Positions 19,231 through 27,017 of a stretch of DNA of 64,000 bases are shown here, piece after piece; position 1 is the stretch's first letter, and every line of letters starts with the position of its first letter. Position numbers and translations under genes: made by a program. The stretch comes from Sulfuritalea sp. (GTDB lineage: Bacteria > Pseudomonadota > Gammaproteobacteria > Burkholderiales > Rhodocyclaceae): NCBI GenBank assembly GCA_023700805.1, contig JAMPYF010000001.1, positions 1 through 64,000 of the forward strand. Direction: 5' to 3'. The notes under the pieces are model-generated. The model searched no databases, had not been told where the DNA came from, and was given only the letters and a program-made list of their open reading frames with translations.

Positions 19231-20255
19231 AATGCGTCAGAGCACGCGCGCCGCTACGACTGGGTCTGGCCGGAGGCGGCACGGACGTCTCCCCGTACTG
19301 CGACGTCTACGGCGGGTACGTCCTCAATGGCACGATCGACCGATATGCCTATGCGACGATCACCCCGCTATCCGAACCGGACGTGCGCCTGATATCGACC
19401 GACCGACAGCTCGGCGAGTCGAAGCCACTCGCCCACGTCAGCGAACTGGGACAGACCCTCGATCTGCACGCTGCGGTCTATCGACACATCGTTTCAAAGT
19501 ATGGCGACGGCAAGCCCATCGCACTGGAACTCAGCACCTTTTGCGACGCGCCGGCGGGATCCGGCCTTGGCGCCTCCTCCACCCTCGTGGTGGCAATGGT
19601 CAAGGCATTCGTCGAGTTCCTCAACCTTCCTCTGGGCGACTACGACATTGCTCGCGTGGCCTTTCAGATAGAACGCATTGAATGCGATTTGCATGGTGGG
19701 CGACAGGACCAGTACGCCGCAACCTTTGGCGGCTTCAACTTCATGGAATTCTATGCAGATGAGCGTGCCGTCATCAACCCGCTGCGCATCAAGGAGTCGA
19801 TACTCTGCGAACTGGAGGCGTCCCTGGTGCTGTTTTACACAGGCATGTCGCGAGAGTCGGCGACGATCATCGCCGATCAGCGCTCCAACGTCATGGCCGG
19901 CGAAGTATCGGCCATCGAGGCCATGCATTCGATGAAGCAAGAGGCGCTGCAAATGAAGGAATGCCTGCTCAAAGGTGATTTTGAAGGAATCATCGACTCC
20001 ATGCGTTCCGGCTGGGAGGGTAAGAAAAGGTCGGCGCGTACGGTGTCAAATTCGCTGATCGAGGACATTTACGATCATTCGCTTGCAGCGGGCGCCCGGG
20101 CGGGCAAGATATCGGGAGCCGGAGGTGGCGGCTACATGATGCTATTTGTTCCTGCGGAACGACGGCTGGATGTCATCAGAGCATTGGGCAAGTTCGGCGG
20201 ACAGGCCAGCAACTGTCATTTCACCGCGCATGGTACCCAGGCGTGGAGAACCTGA
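19227..20255 (+). CDS. hddA: D-glycero-D-manno-heptose 7-phosphate kinase
   Basis: A 342-residue GHMP-family kinase phosphorylating the anomeric position of heptose 7-phosphate on the GDP-heptose route. Visible are the substrate-side APLRLGLAGGGTDVSPYCD at the N-terminus, the ATP loop PAGSGLGASSTLVVA, and the C-terminal GARAGKISGAGGGGYM. This pattern is specific for HddA-type (and close fucokinase-like) kinases. hddC follows directly. gmhA and gmhB, which supply and dephosphorylate the intermediates, are not in the window. Confidence 0.88.
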   Translation: MKCVRARAPLRLGLAGGGTDVSPYCDVYGGYVLNGTIDRYAYATITPLSEPDVRLISTDRQLGESKPLAHVSELGQTLDLHAAVYRHIVSKYGDGKPIALELSTFCDAPAGSGLGASSTLVVAMVKAFVEFLNLPLGDYDIARVAFQIERIECDLHGGRQDQYAATFGGFNFMEFYADERAVINPLRIKESILCELEASLVLFYTGMSRESATIIADQRSNVMAGEVSAIEAMHSMKQEALQMKECLLKGDFEGIIDSMRSGWEGKKRSARTVSNSLIEDIYDHSLAAGARAGKISGAGGGGYMMLFVPAERRLDVIRALGKFGGQASNCHFTAHGTQAWRT

Positions 20256-20283
20256 TCGTCGGCAACTGCGAGATTGTCCTCCC

Positions 20284-21030
20284 ATGAATCTGGAGGGAAT
20301 CATCCTCGCCGGTGGCTTGGGAACCCGCCTGCGCGACACCGTGCCGGGGCAGCCGAAGCCGATGGCACCCGTCGGGCAACAGCCTTTCTTGGCCTGGTTG
20401 CTGGATTATCTGGAAGGCCAGGGTTTCGATCACATCGTTCTTTCGATCGGCTACCTGGGTGAAACTATTACTGAATATTTCGGCAACCGATACCGCAACA
20501 TCAGTATCGACTATGCGATGGAGGCATCTCCTCTGGGAACTGGCGGCGCGACGCTGGGCGCCATCGGCAACTGCCGCGGAAGTCCGTTTTTCGTGATCAA
20601 TGGCGACACATTTCTCTCCCTGGACTACAGAGCAATGCATACCCAGCACATTGCCAGTCAAGCAGGCTTCACCATGGCGGTCAGAGAGGTCGAGGACGTA
20701 TCCCGTTATGGACGAGTAGTGCTGGACGGTACCAAACTGGTGTCCCTGGAAGAGAAATCCGCTGCCGGCCCAGGGCAGGTCAATGCCGGTGTCTATCTGT
20801 TCGACCGGAGTTTTTTTGCGGACGTGAGTCTGGCTGGCCCCTGCTCACTGGAACGTGACATCATCGCGCCGAGTTTGCTTCAATCCAACTGCCGGGTTTT
20901 TACCAGTAGCGGCTACTTTATCGACATCGGCATTCCGGCAGACTACCAGCGCGCCCAAATAGAACTGGCAAACTCGATACAGGGCGCTCACCACGCCACC
21001 GGATCCTTCCGAGCAACTCCGCCCTTGTGA
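20284..21030 (+). CDS. hddC: D-glycero-D-manno-heptose 1-phosphate guanylyltransferase
   Basis: A 248-residue nucleotidyltransferase with [18 protein letters not shown] and QPKPMAPVGQQPFLAWLLDYL, close to HddC/RmlA-like guanylyl- or uridylyltransferases. Next to hddA it should make GDP-D-glycero-alpha-D-manno-heptose. The ATG at 20284 begins right at the conserved N-terminus; an in-frame upstream ATG would overlap hddA by over 100 bp and is rejected. The pairing with hddA makes the substrate assignment fairly good. Confidence 0.85.
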   Translation: MNLEGIILAGGLGTRLRDTVPGQPKPMAPVGQQPFLAWLLDYLEGQGFDHIVLSIGYLGETITEYFGNRYRNISIDYAMEASPLGTGGATLGAIGNCRGSPFFVINGDTFLSLDYRAMHTQHIASQAGFTMAVREVEDVSRYGRVVLDGTKLVSLEEKSAAGPGQVNAGVYLFDRSFFADVSLAGPCSLERDIIAPSLLQSNCRVFTSSGYFIDIGIPADYQRAQIELANSIQGAHHATGSFRATPPL

Positions 21031-21036
21031 CACAGC

Positions 21037-22041
21037 ATGCCAAATTCCTGCAACTCCAAGGGCCCTCCTGATCTTTGTGTCGTCATAGTCAGCTACGGGG
21101 CACGTCACCATCTACTGAGCGAGGTCACGGATCGCGTCTTACGCGAGGACGTCGGGCATATTGTGATTGTCTTCAACGGCAACTTCGCGGAAGGGAACTG
21201 GTCCGATCATCCCCACATCACTCTGGTTCCCGTCGCCGAGAACCACGGCAGCGCAGTCGGATTCGGGATCGGCATGGAACGGGCTCGCGCTCTCGGGGCC
21301 AAGTTCATCCTGTTGCTGGACGACGACAACCTCCCGCAAATCGGTTCCATAGCCAAGCTACTGGCCACCCACGACCTTCTGGGCGGCGGCGAAGATGTGT
21401 GCTTGCAGGCTTACCGACCACAACTGGATTGGCACAGCCTGCTCCTGCACACTGGCGTCGAGACTATCGCCTTACCCAACACCTTTGCCTGGTTTCACCT
21501 CGCCAATGAACGGCATCTACTTCCCAAGCAGTTGGGCGGCCACTCCGTCCAAAATCGAAGTGCGCCGGTTCGATTTCCTGTAGCCAAGTCACGCGTGGCC
21601 TGCTACGGAGGTCTGCTCTTTCCCGCTGCCTTGCTGAATGTCATCGCCGTCCCCGATGCGCGGTATTTCTGTTATTACGACGACATTGAATTCACAAACC
21701 GAATCTCAGCCGCCGGCATCAGCATTTATCTATGCTCGTACGCGATTGTGGAAGACATCGAGACCTCATGGCACGTCAGCACCGACTCCTATCATCCGGC
21801 GTTCTCCCCATTGACCCCAGACCGACGTATTTATCTGGACATACGCAACGCGACGCATTTCAACCACCACCGCGTCGACAACCGGGCCATGTACCTCGTC
21901 AACGCAGTCCTGTTCTGCGTCGGACTACTGGGTCTGGCACTGTTCCGCTCACCCGGTCTTCGTCTATCCATGTCGCGGCTCCAGCTAATCTTCCGCGCTG
22001 TCAGCGCCGGACTGCGCAATCAGCTGGGGCCTTATGAATAG
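21037..22041 (+). CDS. Glycosyltransferase family 2 with C-terminal membrane segment
   Basis: A 334-residue GT-A transferase: CVVIVSYGARHHLL at the N-terminus, the donor metal motif LLLDDDNLPQ, and an acceptor-side CYYDDIEFTNRI. A hydrophobic stretch near residues 288-310 (YLVNAVLFCVGLLGLALF) may anchor the C-terminus. This resembles rhamnosyl- and galactofuranosyl-type GT2 enzymes, but donor and acceptor are unknown. It begins 6 bp after hddC. Confidence 0.8.
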   Translation: MPNSCNSKGPPDLCVVIVSYGARHHLLSEVTDRVLREDVGHIVIVFNGNFAEGNWSDHPHITLVPVAENHGSAVGFGIGMERARALGAKFILLLDDDNLPQIGSIAKLLATHDLLGGGEDVCLQAYRPQLDWHSLLLHTGVETIALPNTFAWFHLANERHLLPKQLGGHSVQNRSAPVRFPVAKSRVACYGGLLFPAALLNVIAVPDARYFCYYDDIEFTNRISAAGISIYLCSYAIVEDIETSWHVSTDSYHPAFSPLTPDRRIYLDIRNATHFNHHRVDNRAMYLVNAVLFCVGLLGLALFRSPGLRLSMSRLQLIFRAVSAGLRNQLGPYE

Positions 22042-22100
22042 CCAACAACGATCCGACACACGCATGTCAGCACCGCGGACTTTAGCGCTGAAGATATTGA

Positions 22101-22125
22101 CGCCGTGGCGCCAGCGCCAACTATT
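22101..22125 (+). repeat. 25-bp dispersed motif, copy D
   Basis: CGCCGT, GG, then CGCCAGCGCCAACTATT, diverging only in the last bases. It lies in the 135-bp gap between the GT2 gene and the thiamine-diphosphate enzyme. Confidence 0.65.
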
Positions 22126-22176
22126 GCCCTGTTCGCAACGGCTAGGTGCCCAGCCCGCCGCGAAGCCGCCAGCAAG

Positions 22177-24006
22177 ATGATTCCCATGATCACAGTCGCC
22201 ACTTACCTGTCGCAACACCTCGCCGACGAAGGCCGCCGTCATGTCTTCCTCATCACCGGTGGTGGTGCAATGTTCCTCAATGATGCCTTGTGTCATCAGG
22301 CCGGCCTCTCGCCCGTGTTCTTTCACCACGAACAGGCCGCCGCCATGGCAGCCGAAGCCTACGCTCGCATTGCCGTGCGGCCGCCAATCCTCAACGTCAC
22401 CACCGGCCCCGGCGGCATCAACGCCATGAATGGCGTGTTCGGCGCCTGGACCGACTCGATACCGATGATTGTCGTTTCGGGTCAGGTCAAGCGCGCAACC
22501 TGCCTGGCCACGACGCCCGTGCCAGGATTGCGGCAATTGGGAGATCAGGAGGGAGGGATCATTCCCATGGTGCGCGGCATCACCAAGTACGCTGCCGTGG
22601 TCGAGCGCCCGGAAGACATCGCATGGCATCTCGATCAGGCGCTTTACCTGGCGACAGAGGGCCGTCCGGGTCCGGTTTGGCTGGACATACCCATCGATGT
22701 GCAAAGCGCGCCGATCGACCCGACGGCCCTGCGGCGCCAAAAGCCCCCGCCCTCGGCCACCAGCCTGCCCACCGCTACGGATATGGCGGCGGTTATCGAA
22801 CGCCTGCGGACGGCAAGACGGCCGGTGATCCTAGCCGGCACCGGTGTTCGTGCCGCACATGCCGCTGCCGAATTCGACGCCGTGATTCGCCGCCTAGGTA
22901 TTCCCGTTACCACTGCCTGGACGCACGACCTGATCGGCTCCGACGATCCGCTGTTTTGCGGCCGCCCAGGCACCATCGGCACCCGGGCCGGCAATTTCTG
23001 CGTGCAGAACGCCGACCTGCTGCTGATCCTCGGCAGCCGCCTCAATATCCGCCAGGTCAGCTACAACTGGCAGTCTTTTGCACCGCGCGCCTTCAAGATT
23101 CAGATCGATGTCGATCCGGCCGAGCTCGCCAAACCCACAGTCCAGCCAGACATCGGCATTAAGGCGGATCTCAAGCCTTTTCTCGCCGAGCTGGACAAGG
23201 GACTTGGGAATTGGGAAACGCCACGCTGGCACCGCGAATGGCTCACGTGGTGCAAGCAACGCCTGGCTCACTATCCCAACGTGCTGCCACGGCATCGCGA
23301 AGTCAACGGCAAGATCAATCCCTACCATTTCGTCGAAGCGTTGTTCGACCAACTCGATACTGATGACATCATCGCCTGCGGCAATGCCACGGCGACCATC
23401 GTGCCGTTTCAGGCCGGCCATATCAAAGCCGGCATGCGCATGTTTTCCAATTCCGGCAGCGCCTCGATGGGCTACGACATGCCCGCAGCGATCGGTGCAT
23501 ACTTCGGCGCCATCGCCGCGCGCGGAACGCAGCGCCGTGTCATCTGCCTGGCCGGTGACGGCAGCATCATGATGAACCTGCAGGAACTGCAGACCATCGC
23601 TCACCACCGATTGCCGATCAAGATTTTCGTACTCAACAATCGCGGCTATCTGTCGATCCGCGGTTCCCAGAATAATTTCTTCGGCCGCCTGGCGGGTGAA
23701 GGCCCGGACAGCGGCGTCAGCTTTCCGGATTTCGTCGCGATCGCGAACGCCTTCGGCATCCCCGCGCGCCGTATCGCCAGTGCCAACTTTCCGGAGCATC
23801 TGACCGAAATCCTGACGATGGATGGCCCGGTGTTGTGCGATGTGATCCTTGACGACACGCAGGGCTTCGAACCGCGCCTGACTTCGCGCAAACTCGACGA
23901 TGGAACCATTATTTCCCTGCCGCTGGAGGACATGTTTCCGTTTCTGGACCGCGACGAACTGGCACGCAACCGGTGGCCAGGCGACGATGCCGACGACCGC
24001 AGCTGA
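22177..24006 (+). CDS. Thiamine-diphosphate enzyme, acetolactate synthase-like
   Basis: A 609-residue ThDP-dependent enzyme with the three AHAS-type domains. The catalytic glutamate is E52 in FFHHEQAAAMAAEAYAR, and the ThDP/Mg motif runs from GDG (460-462) to NN (487-488). In a CDP-3,6-dideoxyhexose cluster such an enzyme suggests YerE, which transfers a two-carbon unit from pyruvate to CDP-4-keto-3,6-dideoxyglucose on the way to yersiniose; this is an inference from rfbFGH and the nearby SDR. It has no adjacent ilvN, so a housekeeping AHAS is unlikely. The start is ATG 22177 or ATG 22186, neither with a strong ribosome site. It overlaps the next gene by 20 bp. Confidence 0.8.
   Translation: MIPMITVATYLSQHLADEGRRHVFLITGGGAMFLNDALCHQAGLSPVFFHHEQAAAMAAEAYARIAVRPPILNVTTGPGGINAMNGVFGAWTDSIPMIVVSGQVKRATCLATTPVPGLRQLGDQEGGIIPMVRGITKYAAVVERPEDIAWHLDQALYLATEGRPGPVWLDIPIDVQSAPIDPTALRRQKPPPSATSLPTATDMAAVIERLRTARRPVILAGTGVRAAHAAAEFDAVIRRLGIPVTTAWTHDLIGSDDPLFCGRPGTIGTRAGNFCVQNADLLLILGSRLNIRQVSYNWQSFAPRAFKIQIDVDPAELAKPTVQPDIGIKADLKPFLAELDKGLGNWETPRWHREWLTWCKQRLAHYPNVLPRHREVNGKINPYHFVEALFDQLDTDDIIACGNATATIVPFQAGHIKAGMRMFSNSGSASMGYDMPAAIGAYFGAIAARGTQRRVICLAGDGSIMMNLQELQTIAHHRLPIKIFVLNNRGYLSIRGSQNNFFGRLAGEGPDSGVSFPDFVAIANAFGIPARRIASANFPEHLTEILTMDGPVLCDVILDDTQGFEPRLTSRKLDDGTIISLPLEDMFPFLDRDELARNRWPGDDADDRS
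23767..23791 (+). repeat. 25-bp dispersed motif, copy E
   Basis: CGCCGT, AT, CGCCAGTGCCAACTTTC, with one mismatch. It lies in the sense direction inside the ThDP-enzyme gene, where it encodes RRIASANF. All 25 bases except one equal copy G, which is non-coding. Confidence 0.7.
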
Positions 24007-24961
24007 TCCCTTCGATCACCACCGGCGCTCGGCAGCCGGCTGCCTGTGTTGCGGAAACGAGAGCCTGCTGTACGAGACGCAGATCGTCTCCGGCTTTCTC
24101 GCCGCCCGCGCTTGGGGCGGACCGCCCGAAATAACCCGACTTGCAGCCTGCCCTGCCTGCGGATTGCGTTTTTTTGATCGGGGATTGAGCGACGCCGAAG
24201 CGGAGCGCTACTATCGTGCCTATCGCGATGCCGAATATGTTCGTGCACGTTGGCGCTGGGAGCCCTTCTACACTTCGACACAGCATGCGGCGCTGCTAGC
24301 GTGGTCAAGCTCGGCACCACGTATCGAAGCATTGCGCGAAGCGCTCGCGCAATCCAATGCGCCGCATTGTTTCGCGTCGGCACTGGATCACGGCGGCGAC
24401 CGAGGCCATATGCTGACGGCGGTCAATGCCAACCGCAAAGCTGTATTCGACCCATCCACCTGCGCCACTCTGCCAGGCATCGAGCGCTACTCCGATGACG
24501 CAACACTGCCCGGCGCCTGGGATCTGATCCTGAGTTGCCAGGTACTCGAGCATGTTTCAGCGCCCGACGTTTACCTGCGGAAAATTGGGGGCTTGCTCGC
24601 CGAGTCTGGCTGGCTCTACCTTGAAGTCCCGGCCGAAAATTGGCGTCCGGCGCCGGGCAGCGAAGCGCTGCGCGCCGCCTGGCTGAGGCAGATGCTGCGT
24701 TGCCGCCCGCTGCTGATGGCCGCGGACCTATTGTGCACCGCCAGCCGGATCAAGCTCGGCCGCTTGCCTCCGCTCGGTTTCGTCGCGATGCGAGAGCATC
24801 TTAACTACTTCACGGCCGATGCGCTGAATGCAATCCTCACCAACAACGGCTTCACGATTGATGCCTGCGGCATCAATCGTGCCGGACAATTGTTTGCCGT
24901 TGCGCGGAAATTTGCCACAAGCCAAGACCGAATCGGCAACACGGCAGCGGTGATCACGTGA
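23987..24961 (+). CDS. Zinc-ribbon SAM-dependent methyltransferase
   Basis: A 324-residue protein with an N-terminal four-cysteine ribbon (C19-x2-C22 and C55-x2-C58) followed by a class I methyltransferase-like domain whose LILSCQVLEHVSAPDVYLRKI stretch is typical of the type 11/12 superfamily. The glycine-rich motif I is weak here (ALDHGGDRGHML), so cofactor use is less certain than the fold. Similar ribbon-methyltransferases C-methylate nucleotide sugars in antibiotic and O-antigen pathways. The ATG at 23987 overlaps the previous gene by 20 bp. Confidence 0.7.
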   Translation: MPTTAADPFDHHRRSAAGCLCCGNESLLYETQIVSGFLAARAWGGPPEITRLAACPACGLRFFDRGLSDAEAERYYRAYRDAEYVRARWRWEPFYTSTQHAALLAWSSSAPRIEALREALAQSNAPHCFASALDHGGDRGHMLTAVNANRKAVFDPSTCATLPGIERYSDDATLPGAWDLILSCQVLEHVSAPDVYLRKIGGLLAESGWLYLEVPAENWRPAPGSEALRAAWLRQMLRCRPLLMAADLLCTASRIKLGRLPPLGFVAMREHLNYFTADALNAILTNNGFTIDACGINRAGQLFAVARKFATSQDRIGNTAAVIT

Positions 24962-24995
24962 TAAATTCGCCCTTTCGTCAGGCCTCTCAAGCAGC

Positions 24996-26078
24996 ATGAA
25001 CCACTCCCGAGTTTTCGAAGATCTGTTTGTTCTCGAACTCGCCAACAATCACTGGGGGCGAGTCGAGCGCGGCCTGCGCATCGTCACCGATTTCTCACGC
25101 ATCGTGCGTTTCAACAACGTTCGCGCCGCGATCAAGCTTCAGTTCCGCGACTTCGATGCCTTCATCCACAAGGATTTTCGGGATCGCGACGATATCCGCT
25201 ATATCAAGAAGACGCTCGACACCCGCCTCAAGCGCGACGAGCATGCGGCGCTGGTTGCCACGATCCGCAAGGGCGGCTGCATTCCAATGGCTACGCCTTT
25301 CGACGAATCCGCAGTCGATTTATGTGCCGACCTCGGCATCGAGATCATCAAGCTCGCCAGTTCCGACCTCAACGACTGGATACTGATCGAGAAGATCGCA
25401 ACCACGCGCAAACCCGTCATCGTCTCAACCGGCGGCTCATCGCTGAAGGACATTGACGACCTGGTAAAGTTTTTCGACAATCGGAACATCCCGCTGGCCA
25501 TCAACCATTGCGTCTCGCTGTATCCCTCTGAAGACCACGAACTGGAGCTCAACCAGATCGATTTTCTGCGTGATCGCTACCCGCACAACGTGATTGGCTA
25601 CTCGACCCACGAGTATCACGACTGGACCAGTTCGGTGATGATGGCCTACGCCAAGGGCGCGCGCACCTTCGAGCGCCATGTCGACATCGACGCCGACGCC
25701 ATTCCGGTATCGCCTTACTGCAGCCAGCCAGCGCAAATCGATGCCTGGTTCAAGGCGTGGAAAAAGGCCGTCGAGATGTGCGGCGCACCAGGGACGCGCA
25801 AGCGCATCCCTCCGCAGCGCGAAATCGCCTACCTCGATGCACTGGTCCGCGGCGTCTATGCCCGGCATGACCTGCCTGCAGGACACATCCTGTCCGATGA
25901 CGATGTGTACCTCGCCGTGCCGCTGCAGAAGGGGCAGATTTCCTGCCGCGAACTGATGCACGGCGAAGTCCTGCTGCGGCCGGTTGCAGCAGATGCGCCG
26001 GTTCGCATCGACGACATCGACAGTCCCTATGCGAGCAATGATGCGCTCAAGGCACTCATCTACTCGCGAGGCCTGTAG
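24996..26078 (+). CDS. NeuB-family sugar-acid synthase
   Basis: A 360-residue NeuB-type aldolase that would condense phosphoenolpyruvate with an amino- or deoxy-sugar to a nonulosonic-type acid. The TIM-barrel signatures ELANNHWG, IIKLASSDLND, VIVSTGGSSL, IGYSTHEY and ERHVDID are present, and the C-terminal 80 residues form a SAF (antifreeze-like) domain (VRGVYARHDLPAGHIL). No neuA, neuC or Pse/Leg genes stand beside it, so the product is unknown. It adjoins gtrB directly, the stop and start sharing a G. Confidence 0.85.
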   Translation: MNHSRVFEDLFVLELANNHWGRVERGLRIVTDFSRIVRFNNVRAAIKLQFRDFDAFIHKDFRDRDDIRYIKKTLDTRLKRDEHAALVATIRKGGCIPMATPFDESAVDLCADLGIEIIKLASSDLNDWILIEKIATTRKPVIVSTGGSSLKDIDDLVKFFDNRNIPLAINHCVSLYPSEDHELELNQIDFLRDRYPHNVIGYSTHEYHDWTSSVMMAYAKGARTFERHVDIDADAIPVSPYCSQPAQIDAWFKAWKKAVEMCGAPGTRKRIPPQREIAYLDALVRGVYARHDLPAGHILSDDDVYLAVPLQKGQISCRELMHGEVLLRPVAADAPVRIDDIDSPYASNDALKALIYSRGL

Positions 26079-27016
26079 TGGCTGAGCGCAAGCTGATTTC
26101 CATCGTCACGCCCTGCTTCAACGAAGCGGGCAACGTAGAGGAGTTGCATCGCCGCATCGCGGCCCAGATTAAGCAGTTTCCAGAATACGACTTCGAGCAC
26201 ATCTACATCGACAATGCGTCCACGGATGGTACCGTGGCCGAGATACGCCGTCTCGCCAGCGCCAACTCTTCGGTCAAGGCCATCGTCAATAATCGCAATT
26301 TCGGCATCGTTCGTTCGTCCAACTACGGGCTGTTGCAGGCACGCGGCGACGCCATTATCAATATGGCGTCTGACATGCAGGAACCGCCGGAACTCATCGG
26401 CGATTTCATCCGCCATTGGGAACAGGGCTACAAAGTGGTGGTCGGCGTCAAACCGGAGAGCCATGAGACTGCGCCAATGTTTGCGCTGCGCCGGCTTTAC
26501 TACGCCACCATCGGTCGCATCGCCGATGTCACGCTGATCCCGCACTACACGGGCTTCGGCCTCTATGACCGCGAGGTCATAGAGGCGCTGCGCAGGATCG
26601 ACGATCCCTACCCCTACTTCCGCGGACTGATTGCCGACATGGGGTTTGCCCACGCGCAGGTGCCCTATGTCCAGCCGACACGCAAGCGCGGCATAACCAA
26701 GAGCAACTTCTATGCGCTGTATGACATGGCTATGCTCGGCATCACCAGCCATTCAAAGGTGCCCCTACGCCTGGCGACCATGGCGGGTTTCGCACTATCC
26801 GCGGTGAGCCTGCTGATCGCCCTCGGCTACCTGGTTCTGAAAATGGCCAGCTGGGAGCAGATGTCATTCGGCCTGGCGCCAATACTGATCGGCTTCTTTT
26901 TCTTTGCCTCGGTGCAGCTGTTTTTCATCGGACTGCTGGGCGAATACATCCTCCAGATTCACACCCAGGTTCAGAAGCGCCCCTTGGTGATGGAACGGGA
27001 GCGGATCAATTTCTAG
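26078..27016 (+). CDS. GtrB/DPM1-like polyprenyl-phosphate glycosyltransferase
   Basis: A 312-residue GT2 enzyme that transfers a sugar from its nucleotide to undecaprenyl phosphate at the inner membrane. The catalytic domain shows SIVTPCFNEAGNVEELHRRI and INMASDMQEPPELI; two C-terminal membrane helices follow (about residues 230-255 and 265-290), as in GtrB/ArnC. GTG start directly at the neuB stop. With the GT-C-like membrane protein two genes downstream it would form a periplasmic sugar-transfer pair. Confidence 0.88.
   Translation: MAERKLISIVTPCFNEAGNVEELHRRIAAQIKQFPEYDFEHIYIDNASTDGTVAEIRRLASANSSVKAIVNNRNFGIVRSSNYGLLQARGDAIINMASDMQEPPELIGDFIRHWEQGYKVVVGVKPESHETAPMFALRRLYYATIGRIADVTLIPHYTGFGLYDREVIEALRRIDDPYPYFRGLIADMGFAHAQVPYVQPTRKRGITKSNFYALYDMAMLGITSHSKVPLRLATMAGFALSAVSLLIALGYLVLKMASWEQMSFGLAPILIGFFFFASVQLFFIGLLGEYILQIHTQVQKRPLVMERERINF
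26246..26270 (+). repeat. 25-bp dispersed motif, copy F
   Basis: CGCCGT, CT, CGCCAGCGCCAACTCTT, diverging in the last bases. It is sense-oriented inside the gtrB-like gene, encoding RRLASANSS. Confidence 0.6.
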
Positions 27017-27017
27017 G

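Noticed and set aside
22177-24006. Housekeeping acetolactate synthase (ilvB)
   Set aside because: There is no ilvN or ilvC beside it and it lies inside a sugar cluster; kept only as a family resemblance.
24240-24265. A possible further minus-strand copy of the 25-bp motif (CCAGCGCCAAC core)
   Set aside because: Only the 11-base core matches; both flanks disagree with the consensus.
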